From Rheinheimera nanhaiensis E407-8 (GTDB taxonomy: Bacteria > Pseudomonadota > Gammaproteobacteria > Enterobacterales > Alteromonadaceae), in contig NZ_BAFK01000004.1 of NCBI RefSeq assembly GCF_000296695.1, forward strand, positions 171,280 to 235,279: a stretch of DNA of 64,000 nucleotides, written 5' to 3'. The notes under the pieces were generated by a model that made no database searches, was not told the origin of the DNA, and was given only the letters and a program-made list of their open reading frames with translations. Positions 1-7,423 of this stretch are shown here, one piece after another. Position numbers and translations under genes: made by a program. Numbering within the stretch: position 1 is the first letter of the stretch; each line of letters opens with the position of its first letter.

Positions 1-35
1 CCCACTCAGCTTGGTCTCTAAGCCAGCCAGAACAC

Positions 36-66
36 AAAAGCCGCTTAACACTAGCGGCTTTTTTAT
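36..66 (+). terminator. Rho-independent terminator of an upstream gene
   Basis: AAAAGCCGCT (36-45) pairs with AGCGGCTTTT (53-62) around a 7-nt loop and is followed by a T run. The A-rich 5' side would let it work in both directions. It probably ends a gene that lies before the window. Confidence 0.8.
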
Positions 67-222
67 TGCTCCCGACATAATAAAAACCACAAAAGCGTAC
101 AAGCGTTAGCTTAAAAACAAAGCAATCACTTCACCCATAAGAATTTAAAGCCATATATTTCATAATATTACTACACTCAACAGTGACTAAGCATAACTAA
201 AACTGGCCAAACCAGATATTTT

Positions 223-240
223 AGTGTACAACTGTGCGCT
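223..240 (+). promoter_or_regulatory. FabR/DesT-like operator upstream of the desaturase operon
   Basis: The 18-bp sequence AGTGTACAACTGTGCGCT is an imperfect inverted repeat (AGTGTACA / TGTGCGCT; 6 of 8 positions symmetric). It closely resembles the FabR (YijC) palindrome AGCGTACA-NN-TGT-N-CGCT known upstream of fabA and fabB, which senses unsaturated acyl chains. It lies 24 bases before the start of the reductase-desaturase pair, a sensible place for a repressor of an unsaturation pathway. The consensus is recalled, not searched; binding is inferred. Confidence 0.55.
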
Positions 241-263
241 GAAATAACACTAAACGAATTATT

Positions 264-1370
264 GTGACGACTGTGACTGCTTCTCCCTCTCTACCACGCC
301 GCCTGTGGCGCCATTTTTGTTTAATGCTGGGTAATCAGCCTGCACTTAGCCTCTATCTGCAACCTTTACTTCGCGCTGTTTGGCCAGGTTTTATGCCCGG
401 CCAATTTCGTGGCCAACTGGCAGAAAAAAGCTGGCAAACGGCTGATATGGTAAAACTGACCTTACGAGTGTCACGCCGCTGGCCGGGCTTTATACCGGGC
501 CAGCATGTGCTGCTGACGCTTGAGCATAATGGCAAAAACCTCCCCCGCCCCTTTAGCATTTGCTCGCCGCTTAGCCTGTGGCATAGCCAACGCCAGATTG
601 AGCTGTGCTGCAAGGTACAGCATAACGGCGCCGTTACACCGCTGTTGGCCCAGCTGACAGCGGGCAGCAGGGTAAACATCAGCGCTGCTCAGGGTGCCTT
701 TAGCTGGCAGCAACCTGCCAGGCCGGCACTGTTTGTCGCCGCGGGCTCCGGTATTACGCCTATTGCCTCGATGCTACTTAGCCAGCGCCATTGGCTTACG
801 CCCGTCAGCCTTTACTACAGGGTGCGCGGCAAAGAGCAGGCCGCGTTACTGGCACCGCTGCAACAACTGGCCGCGCAACAACCTTTGTTCAGCCTGCAGC
901 TGTCCGACAGCCGGTTTGAACATAGCGACGCCTTTACCCGGCAAGTTTGCACGGAAGGCCAGAATAAGCAGCTGTACCTATGCGGTCCCCAAGCCTTGAT
1001 GCAGCAGTTAAACGCCGCCCTAGTGCAGTCCGGTGTAGCGAAACACAACATTTTTCAGGAGCAATTTGGCCCGGCGCTGCTGGCACAAAGCACTGACAGT
1101 ATCAGCGGGCAATATCAGGTGGCGCTGCAAAGCAGCACCAGCCAGCAGGTATTTAGTGCCCAAGCAAACCAAAGCCTGCTGCAAAGCGCTGAGCAACAGG
1201 GCTTAAACCCGCGTTTTGGTTGTCGTATTGGTGTGTGTTTTCAATGCGTGTGCGACAAAATCAGCGGCCAGGTGCGTGATATCCGTAGCGGTGCCTTAAG
1301 CGGCCATGGCAGCGAGCAAATTCAGTTATGTATCAGCCAGCCGGTCACGGATCTGGTGTTAAAACAATAA
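264..1370 (+). CDS. Ferredoxin/flavodoxin-type NAD(P)H oxidoreductase with C-terminal 2Fe-2S domain (desaturase electron donor)
   Basis: A 368-residue FAD/NAD(P)H/2Fe-2S reductase that should pass electrons from NAD(P)H to the desaturase encoded next. Order: N-terminal helical extension, FAD-binding barrel with RPFSIC (95-100), nucleotide-binding fold with FVAAGSGITP (157-166) and YLCGPQALM (238-246), then a plant-type 2Fe-2S domain with C320-X4-C325-X2-C328 and C356. The arrangement matches oxidoreductase partners of acyl-CoA/acyl-lipid desaturases (the mycobacterial Rv3230c-DesA3 pair is the known example). The start is GTG with a weak ribosome site. The segment WPGFMPGQ (40-47) recurs as WPGFIPGQ (73-80), making the assigned N-terminus slightly uncertain. 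It is likely co-transcribed with the desaturase 11 bases downstream. Confidence 0.85.
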   Translation: MTTVTASPSLPRRLWRHFCLMLGNQPALSLYLQPLLRAVWPGFMPGQFRGQLAEKSWQTADMVKLTLRVSRRWPGFIPGQHVLLTLEHNGKNLPRPFSICSPLSLWHSQRQIELCCKVQHNGAVTPLLAQLTAGSRVNISAAQGAFSWQQPARPALFVAAGSGITPIASMLLSQRHWLTPVSLYYRVRGKEQAALLAPLQQLAAQQPLFSLQLSDSRFEHSDAFTRQVCTEGQNKQLYLCGPQALMQQLNAALVQSGVAKHNIFQEQFGPALLAQSTDSISGQYQVALQSSTSQQVFSAQANQSLLQSAEQQGLNPRFGCRIGVCFQCVCDKISGQVRDIRSGALSGHGSEQIQLCISQPVTDLVLKQ

Positions 1371-1381
1371 CAGGGCAAAAG

Positions 1382-2467
1382 ATGGTATTAAGCAACGAGC
1401 AATATCAGGCGCTGGCACAAGAGCTGGACGGTTTAAAACAGCAGGTGCAGGCACAATTAGGCGAGGCCGACGCCCGTTATATCCGCCGGGTCTTGCTGGT
1501 GCAGCGCATCAGCGCCATTAGCGGTCGTATTTTACTGGTGCTGGGCTTTATCACGCCCTGGCTGTGGGGGCTGGGTGTGCTGCTGTTGGCACTGGGCAAA
1601 ATTCTCGACAATATGGAAATTGGCCACAATGTGCTGCATGGCCAGTACGACTGGATGAACGATCCCCTTTTACACTCACGCCGCTATGAGTGGGATATTG
1701 CCTGCGAAGCCGGCTCCTGGCAGCGCACCCATAATGTCGAGCATCACAGCTATACCAATATCATAGGCTTGGATCGCGACTTTGGTTATGGCTTACTGCG
1801 CCTGAGCAACGATTTTCGCTGGCGGCTGCGTAATTTATGGCAAAGCGGCACTTACCTGCTATTGAGCATGTTGTTTCAGTGGGGCGTGTCGTACCACGAG
1901 CTGGCCGGCCAGCGGGTGTTTTTCGGTAAAAAAAAGGCTAACCGCCAAACGCAGGTGTCTGACAGCGAGCTAAAAAAAGCCTTTTTCGGCAAGGGCGTGC
2001 GGCAACTGGTGAAAGACTATCTGTTTTTCCCCTTAATCGCCGGGCCCATGTGGCTGTGGGTGCTGTGCGGTAATTTACTGGCCAATTTAATCCGCAATGT
2101 GTGGACATCAACGGTGATCTTTTGCGGCCACTTTACCAAACAAGTGTATGCCTTTAAGCCGGAAGACTGTGAAAACGAAAGCCGCGGCCACTGGTATTAC
2201 CGTCAGATGTTGGGCTCGTCTAATTTTACCGGCCCCACCTGGCTGCATATTTTAACCGGCCATTTAAGCTGCCAGATAGAGCACCACCTGTTTCCGGATA
2301 TCCCTGCCCGGCACTACCCGAATATGGCAAAACAGGTGCAGGCGATAGCGGCGAAATACGGCACCCCGTATAACACCGGCAGCTTTTTGCGCCAGTACAG
2401 TACCGTGTTTTGGCGCATTATGCGCTATTCACTACCCGGTGGTAAAAGTGCGGTAAAAGCCTTGTAG
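1382..2467 (+). CDS. Membrane fatty-acid desaturase
   Basis: A 361-residue integral-membrane di-iron desaturase that should introduce a double bond into acyl chains using electrons from the adjacent reductase. The three histidine clusters are all visible: HNVLH (82-86), HNVEHH (117-122) and QIEHH (298-302). Hydrophobic stretches occur around residues 48-72 and 140-250. The reading frame stays open upstream into the reductase gene (to 1328), but ATG 1382, just after the reductase stop and close to an AGGGC purine run, is the better start. The regiospecificity cannot be read from sequence. A FabR/DesT-like palindrome precedes the operon, and a structured repeat follows the stop. Confidence 0.88.
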   Translation: MVLSNEQYQALAQELDGLKQQVQAQLGEADARYIRRVLLVQRISAISGRILLVLGFITPWLWGLGVLLLALGKILDNMEIGHNVLHGQYDWMNDPLLHSRRYEWDIACEAGSWQRTHNVEHHSYTNIIGLDRDFGYGLLRLSNDFRWRLRNLWQSGTYLLLSMLFQWGVSYHELAGQRVFFGKKKANRQTQVSDSELKKAFFGKGVRQLVKDYLFFPLIAGPMWLWVLCGNLLANLIRNVWTSTVIFCGHFTKQVYAFKPEDCENESRGHWYYRQMLGSSNFTGPTWLHILTGHLSCQIEHHLFPDIPARHYPNMAKQVQAIAAKYGTPYNTGSFLRQYSTVFWRIMRYSLPGGKSAVKAL

Positions 2468-2481
2468 AAAAATCATCGTAG

Positions 2482-2582
2482 CGAGAAACGGTTTACCCTA
2501 AGCAGACCGTTGAAAGCATGGATGCTTGAGACGAGCCTACATGGATGTATTTACGGCGTGTCTGTGTGGGTGAACCGTTTCG
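2482..2582 (+). repeat. Structured dispersed element, copy 1 (3' of the desaturase)
   Basis: About 100 bases in the gap between the desaturase and the convergent CBS gene. The terminal arms GAAACGGTTTACCC (2485-2498) and GGGTGAACCGTTTC (2568-2581) pair over 14 positions with one T-G wobble. Inside are CAGAC/GTCTG (2503-2507 / 2560-2564), a small hairpin AAGCATGGATGCTT (2514-2527), and a core at 2532-2569 that is 36/38 identical to copy 2 on the minus strand at 35831-35868. The arms differ in sequence from copy 2 yet still pair. Its function is unknown; a 3'-UTR structure or terminator is possible. Confidence 0.8.
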
Positions 2583-2592
2583 TGCAAATACT

Positions 2593-3024
2593 TCATTTGA
2601 CAGGTGCTGTACGCTTATCAGTTCTGTCCAGTGCGCGGATAATATCGCGCCAGCTTAAAATACCCTGCGGCCGGTTTTGGCTGTCTACCACAGGGATACA
2701 CGACACGCCTTCGTGATTAAATAACTGAATCGCATCCATCACTTTAGCCTCTGGCGGCAAGGTTACCGGCTTGCGTAGCATCACCTGGTGTACCTTTTTA
2801 TTTAAGGTAGCTAAATCACGCGCCGTTTCTGCTGCAGTGCCAATATGTGGGCTTAACGCTTTAAATAAATCCCGGTCAGACAGCACGCCAATTAATATCC
2901 CCTTTTCCACCACCAACACATGATGAAACTTTACATTGTCAAAAATTTGCTTCACCACGGCCAAAGTATCGTCTGGCGAGACACTCACCGGTTTGGCACT
3001 CATTAAACGGGCAACATTCAGCAT
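2593..3024 (-). CDS. Two-CBS-domain protein
   Basis: A 143-residue protein made almost entirely of a CBS pair: first repeat about residues 1-60 (MSAKPVSVSPDDTL, VVEKGILIGVLSDRDL) and second about 75-135 (VMLRKPVTL, CIPVVDSQNRPQGILSWRD). CBS pairs bind adenine nucleotides and often act as regulatory subunits; no effector domain is fused here. It is clearly related to the CBS protein at 39734-40171, sharing the pattern F-x-H-V-x-V, LIGV/LVGI, LSP and GI(L/V)SW(R/K)DI. It lies alone, convergent with the desaturase, so its partner cannot be inferred. Confidence 0.85.
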   Translation of the reverse strand: MLNVARLMSAKPVSVSPDDTLAVVKQIFDNVKFHHVLVVEKGILIGVLSDRDLFKALSPHIGTAAETARDLATLNKKVHQVMLRKPVTLPPEAKVMDAIQLFNHEGVSCIPVVDSQNRPQGILSWRDIIRALDRTDKRTAPVK

Positions 3025-3105
3025 GAGTTACTCTTGGCTAAGCCACTGTAATAATTCGTTGTTCCTGGCAAGACTATAGCGCTTTTACACTACTTTACCA
3101 GCACA

Positions 3106-3981
3106 TCACCTTCTGTGCTGCCACAATAAGTAGAGCCCGCTTAACATAATGATGGCCGCCCCTATCAGGGTCGATAGCTGCGGGTACAACTGCCACAGCA
3201 GAATATCAAAACCTATGCCCCACAATAGCGCGGTGTACTCGAAAGGCGCGATCAGCGCCGAGGGCGCCACTTTAAATGCCTGGGTAATGGCAATTTGGCC
3301 GGCAAAACCGGTTATGCCAATTAAGACAAAACTAAACCACAGCTCACTTTTTAGTGGTTGCCAGTCTGGCAGGGCCAACAGGCCAGCACCGAGTGCTAAT
3401 AGCGTCATCAGCCAAAACACCATATTGCCGGTGCCTTCAGTGCGGCCCAAAATACGCACTGTAATAGCCGACACCGCATAGCACAATGCGGCCAAAAGTG
3501 CCATTAAAGCGCCAAAACTTATCAGCTTGTCGCCGTCCGGTTTTAGCATAAACAGCACGCTCACCAGGCCTATGCCAATAGCCACCCAGTGCCTTGGTGC
3601 AACATATTCTTTTAGCCAAAACGCCGACATCGCCGTGATGAGCAGCGGCGCGGTAAAAAAGATGGTGTAGGCTTCGGCCAGTGCCAGGCTTTGCAGGCTA
3701 TAAACAAAAGCCCACAACATAGTAACGCCCAGCACAGCGCGCAGCAGGTGCAGGCTCCAGCGGGTGTTAAGCAGGGTTTTATAGCGGCCACTGCCAATAA
3801 GCCACAGCACCACCAAGGGCCAGGCCAGGGCTCCGCGCAAACAGGCAATTTGCATGGCACTGTAATGCGGCGTGAGTGATTTCATGGCAGCGTCCATGGC
3901 GGCAAACAGCGCCACGGCCAGCACCATACACAAAATACCGTGTAAGGGTTTATCAGTATTGGAAGAGGAAGAAACGGCCAT
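3106..3981 (-). CDS. EamA/DMT-family membrane transporter
   Basis: About 291 residues with ten predicted membrane helices in the two five-helix repeats typical of the drug/metabolite transporter (EamA) family. It starts at a helix beginning LHGILCMVLAVALFAAMDAAMKS. The substrate is not evident; relatives export metabolites or amino acids. I chose ATG 3981; an in-frame TTG at 3999 would add six residues. The AGGAGG at 4018-4023 lies inside the end of the preceding gene and sits too far from either start to decide. Spacing suggests co-transcription with the DUF4199 gene upstream. Confidence 0.8.
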   Translation of the reverse strand: MAVSSSSNTDKPLHGILCMVLAVALFAAMDAAMKSLTPHYSAMQIACLRGALAWPLVVLWLIGSGRYKTLLNTRWSLHLLRAVLGVTMLWAFVYSLQSLALAEAYTIFFTAPLLITAMSAFWLKEYVAPRHWVAIGIGLVSVLFMLKPDGDKLISFGALMALLAALCYAVSAITVRILGRTEGTGNMVFWLMTLLALGAGLLALPDWQPLKSELWFSFVLIGITGFAGQIAITQAFKVAPSALIAPFEYTALLWGIGFDILLWQLYPQLSTLIGAAIIMLSGLYLLWQHRR

Positions 3982-4007
3982 ACCACAGCACCACAACAAA
4001 AGGTGCG

Positions 4008-4502
4008 CTATTGTATATCCTCCTGTCCTTTGCTGCGCAGAAAAAACGCCACTATCGCTGAGGTTAACACACCCATAATGGCGGCACCGATCATGCTTTG
4101 CAGCATATAGTTGCCTAGGCTGAAATACTCAGCGGCTTGTTCAACGCTCATCATGCCCTGAGTAATGGCATAGGCTTGCACATTATTAAAATACTCAGGG
4201 GTAATAATGGTGTGGGTTAGCCATTGTACTGCCGGGCTTAGCACCACAACCACCAGTGTTATCAGCACTCCGCTTTGCATGCCCTGCTTCCAGCTCATTT
4301 GCCCGCCGTAATCGCGGTGCTTTTTTTGTTTAAGTGCCAGCACATAAAGCAGTATCGCCGGTATGGCGAACAAGTTGGTGTAAGTCGCGTGCTGGGCAAT
4401 ATAACGGCCGTGCAGGCCAACTAACTGCTCGCCCCACATCCATAGCAGCATAACCGCAGTAAAAATAAGGCCCCAACGGATTTCGGTTTGGTATCTGTGC
4501 AT
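4008..4502 (-). CDS. DUF4199 family membrane protein
   Basis: A 164-residue protein with about four hydrophobic segments (roughly 10-28, 42-58, 76-96 and 130-155) and the layout of DUF4199 proteins: a polar YGGQMSWKQGMQSG segment after the second helix and FNNVQAYAITQGMMS in the loop before the last helix. No biochemical function is established for this family. It ends 26 bases before the EamA transporter start on the same strand, so the two are probably one transcript. Confidence 0.75.
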   Translation of the reverse strand: MHRYQTEIRWGLIFTAVMLLWMWGEQLVGLHGRYIAQHATYTNLFAIPAILLYVLALKQKKHRDYGGQMSWKQGMQSGVLITLVVVVLSPAVQWLTHTIITPEYFNNVQAYAITQGMMSVEQAAEYFSLGNYMLQSMIGAAIMGVLTSAIVAFFLRSKGQEDIQ

Positions 4503-4605
4503 AAAGACCTGTACTTATTCAATGACTAACCGCATCACTATAGCCGCTTTATCTGGCTTTGCCACAGCCGCCTATACTTAATGTGAAACTAACACCGGAG
4601 CCACC

Positions 4606-5154
4606 ATGCGCGATGACATTTTAGCCACTGCCTTAACACTGGCCGACCACAGCAGTTGGGAGCAGCTAGGTTTACAGCAGATAGCTGCGGCACTGGGCAT
4701 TAGCCTGGCTGATATTTACCCGCACTATCGCAGCAAAGATGAGTTAGTCGATGCCTGGTTTGACCGGGCTGACAAAGCCATGTTAAGCGCGCTGATAACA
4801 CCAGAGTTGCCGCCAGCCAGCCGTATCGAGCAGGCGCTTAGCTGTTGGCTAAGCGAACTGTCACCCTATCATAAAGTCACCGGCCAGATGTTGTTGTATA
4901 AGCTGGAGCCTGGCCACATTCATTTGCAGGTAGCCGGCGTGTTGCGCATTAGCCGCACTGTGCAGTGGCTACGCGAAGCAGCGCGGTTACAAGCCCGCGG
5001 CATCGCCCGTATCGGCCAGGAAATAGCGCTTAGCAGCGTATTCGTGGCGGTGTTTATTTACTGGTTAAATGACAACTCACAGGCGCAGCAGCGCAGCCTG
5101 GCGTTACTGAAACATAAACTGCAGCTGGGCAATAGGTTTGGGCTATGGCATTAA
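4606..5154 (+). CDS. TetR/AcrR-family transcriptional regulator
   Basis: A 182-residue regulator. The N-terminal helix-turn-helix (about residues 8-50) has the family pattern LGLQQIAAALGISLADIYPHYRSKDELV. The C-terminal ligand domain is helical and not recognisable to a specific subgroup. It is divergent from the DUF4199-EamA pair (gap about 100 bases), so these are the most likely targets, but no clear operator palindrome was found in the gap. Its 3' end overlaps mnmH by four bases on the opposite strand. Confidence 0.85.
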   Translation: MRDDILATALTLADHSSWEQLGLQQIAAALGISLADIYPHYRSKDELVDAWFDRADKAMLSALITPELPPASRIEQALSCWLSELSPYHKVTGQMLLYKLEPGHIHLQVAGVLRISRTVQWLREAARLQARGIARIGQEIALSSVFVAVFIYWLNDNSQAQQRSLALLKHKLQLGNRFGLWH

Positions 5155-6251
5155 GCCTGAGCATTTTGCTGTTGCCACCACTGCATAAGTTCAGTGGCAT
5201 TGCCCTGCATCAGCACCGGCAAGCCGCGTTTTTGCAACTGATACTGATACATAGGGTCGTAATAGTCGCTAAGCAGCCGAGCTATCCACAGCCGGTGTAG
5301 TTGAATATCGCCGCTGTGCTGCTGTGCAGTTAATGCCCGTTCCAGCATAGCAGAGAGCTCAGTGTACAGCGCGCCGCCCAGGCGTTTGGCAATACGTGCC
5401 ATCCCCTGGCGCAACATAGTGCTAAACACGGCAAAGCCCTGTTCGCCCTCCGCGGCCACTGCCTCCATATGCAAGCCGATAATATAATCCTGCAGTATCA
5501 CCTCTATGCGCGCTGTTAATGGCTCGTCCAGCAGCAATAGCGGGCTGTGCTGCATCGCCTGATACAAAGTATGCGGAATATTGCGCTGGCCAATTAATAA
5601 ACTTTCATCTTCTAACAACAGAAATGGCGGCTTGTCGCTTTGCACCTGCAATAGCCTGGCCGCCAGAGCGTTTTCAAAACTGATTTGGCTGGGCTGAGCC
5701 GCTAATTTACGGCCAAAGGCCGAACCACGATGATTGGCCAGTGCTTCTAAATCTACTGCCTGCAACTGTTTAAGTAAGCGGGTTTTACCGCTGCCGGTGG
5801 GGCCAGCCAATAATAACAGTGGCTGTTTTGCCGCCTGCGCTATCACATTAATCGCCGCCTGGCGCAGTGCTTTAAAGCCGCCTTGTACTCTGGGATAAAT
5901 CACGCCGGCGTCAGCCAGCCACAGCTGAGCAATTTGCGAGCGCAGGCCGCCACGGGCACAGTACAACATGCCGTTTGGGTGAGCTTTGGCAAATTCTGCC
6001 CAGGCTTGCACCCGCGCCGCTTTAACCTGCCCCTGCACCAGCTGATGGCCCAGCGTGATGGCAGCCTGCTGGCCCTGTTGTTTATAACAGGTGCCCACGG
6101 CGGCGCGCTCTGTGTCGGTCATCAGAGGTAAATTAATGCTGCCACACAGCGCACCACGGCTAAACTCCTGCGGTGCGCGCAGGTCAATTAGCGGCAGTTG
6201 CTGCTGTAAAATAGCGTGATAATTCGCCGTAAGCGGTAAATTTGGCGTCAT
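5151..6251 (-). CDS. mnmH: tRNA 2-selenouridine synthase MnmH (SelU)
   Basis: A 366-residue enzyme that replaces sulfur with selenium at the wobble 2-thiouridine of tRNA(Lys/Glu/Gln), via a geranylated intermediate, using selenophosphate. The N-terminal rhodanese domain carries the catalytic cysteine in LYCARGGLRS (C98; the E. coli residue is C97). A P-loop domain follows with GPTGSGKT at 150-157. The length matches the family. It starts nine bases after the selD stop, so the selenium donor and user are in one operon. Confidence 0.93.
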   Translation of the reverse strand: MTPNLPLTANYHAILQQQLPLIDLRAPQEFSRGALCGSINLPLMTDTERAAVGTCYKQQGQQAAITLGHQLVQGQVKAARVQAWAEFAKAHPNGMLYCARGGLRSQIAQLWLADAGVIYPRVQGGFKALRQAAINVIAQAAKQPLLLLAGPTGSGKTRLLKQLQAVDLEALANHRGSAFGRKLAAQPSQISFENALAARLLQVQSDKPPFLLLEDESLLIGQRNIPHTLYQAMQHSPLLLLDEPLTARIEVILQDYIIGLHMEAVAAEGEQGFAVFSTMLRQGMARIAKRLGGALYTELSAMLERALTAQQHSGDIQLHRLWIARLLSDYYDPMYQYQLQKRGLPVLMQGNATELMQWWQQQNAQA

Positions 6252-6260
6252 CTGCCGGGT

Positions 6261-7301
6261 TTAACGCACACGAATACGATGGCCACGACTGCGGGCTTTT
6301 AGCTCGCCAATCGGCTGCAGCGCTAAATCGTAGGCTACCGCCAGATGAATAAAAGCCGCCTCAGCCTGCGGGCTAACCGCCACCAGCAAGCCACCACTGG
6401 TTTGCGGATCGCACAGCAGCGCCTGCTGTTCACTGCTCAATGGTGATACTTTGCCGCCATAGCTGGCAAAGTTGCGGCCACTGCCACCGGGAATGCAACC
6501 TTTGGCAATATAGTCCGGCACAAACGGCAGTACCGGTACCGCGTGGCTATCAAGCTCAGCATTCAGGCCGCTGCCTTCGCACATTTCCAGTAAATGACCC
6601 AACAAGCCAAAGCCAGTCACATCGGTCATCGCATTTATACCGTCAATTTTTGCCATATCGGCACCGATGCGGTTTAACTGCACCATAGTGTCACGCGCCA
6701 GCAGCGCATGCTCTGGCAGCAGTTTTTTCTGCTTTTGCGCGGTCGTTAAAATACCCACCCCCAGCGGTTTGGTTAAATACAACCTATCGCCGACTTTGGC
6801 GGTATCGTTACGTTTTAGCTGATCTATCGCCACCCGGCCATTTACAGCCAGGCCAAATATCGGCTCGGGCGCATCAATACTGTGGCCACCGGCCAGCATA
6901 ATGCCGGCCTCTTTGCAGGTATGACGGGCGCCTTCCAGCACCTGCTGCGCCAGCTCTGGCGGCAATTTACTCACTGGCCAGCCTAAGATGGCGATCGCCA
7001 GCATAGGCGTACCGCCCATCGCATAGATATCGCTGATCGCATTGGTGGCCGCCACCCGGCCAAAATCAAAGGCGTCATCGCAAATGGGCATAAAAAAGTC
7101 AGTGGTGCTTAACAGCGCAGTGCCATCGCCCAAGTTATAGGCGGCAGCGTCGTCTTTACTGGCGTTACCCACCAGCACGTTGTCGTCGTGCATTGTCAGG
7201 CCGGAGGCTAAAATTTTATCCAGCACCTGAGGCGAAATTTTACAGCCGCAGCCAGCGCCGTGGCTGTACTCGGTAAGCTTAATAGTGGAAAAATCAGACA
7301 T
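6261..7301 (-). CDS. selD: Selenide, water dikinase SelD
   Basis: Makes selenophosphate from selenide and ATP. With ATG 7301 the protein is 346 residues, almost the E. coli length (347); an in-frame GTG at 7322 would add seven residues. The active-site region [11 protein letters not shown] has C18 and K21, equivalent to E. coli C17 and K20, so this is the cysteine form, not a selenocysteine form (no in-frame TGA). The AIR-synthase-like fold motifs follow ([33 protein letters not shown]). It is the first gene of a selD-mnmH operon, pointing to selenium use in tRNA; selenocysteine machinery (selA, selB, selC) is not in this window. Confidence 0.94.
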   Translation of the reverse strand: MSDFSTIKLTEYSHGAGCGCKISPQVLDKILASGLTMHDDNVLVGNASKDDAAAYNLGDGTALLSTTDFFMPICDDAFDFGRVAATNAISDIYAMGGTPMLAIAILGWPVSKLPPELAQQVLEGARHTCKEAGIMLAGGHSIDAPEPIFGLAVNGRVAIDQLKRNDTAKVGDRLYLTKPLGVGILTTAQKQKKLLPEHALLARDTMVQLNRIGADMAKIDGINAMTDVTGFGLLGHLLEMCEGSGLNAELDSHAVPVLPFVPDYIAKGCIPGGSGRNFASYGGKVSPLSSEQQALLCDPQTSGGLLVAVSPQAEAAFIHLAVAYDLALQPIGELKARSRGHRIRVR

Positions 7302-7423
7302 AGTCAGTATCGGCTTAGACACAATAGCGCCAACATACCCAAAGCCTTTTGCAATAACAAGGCATCTTTTACTTGCCGGCTATTACCGCTACACTCGGGC
7401 GGTATTTTTGAAAAGGAAACGCT

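Noticed and set aside
2510..2716. 68-codon frame starting in the structured repeat
   Set aside because: Arises from the repeat and runs antisense into the CBS gene.
6261..7301. Possible selenocysteine in SelD
   Set aside because: The active-site position is encoded by a Cys codon (GAGCGCK context); no in-frame TGA.
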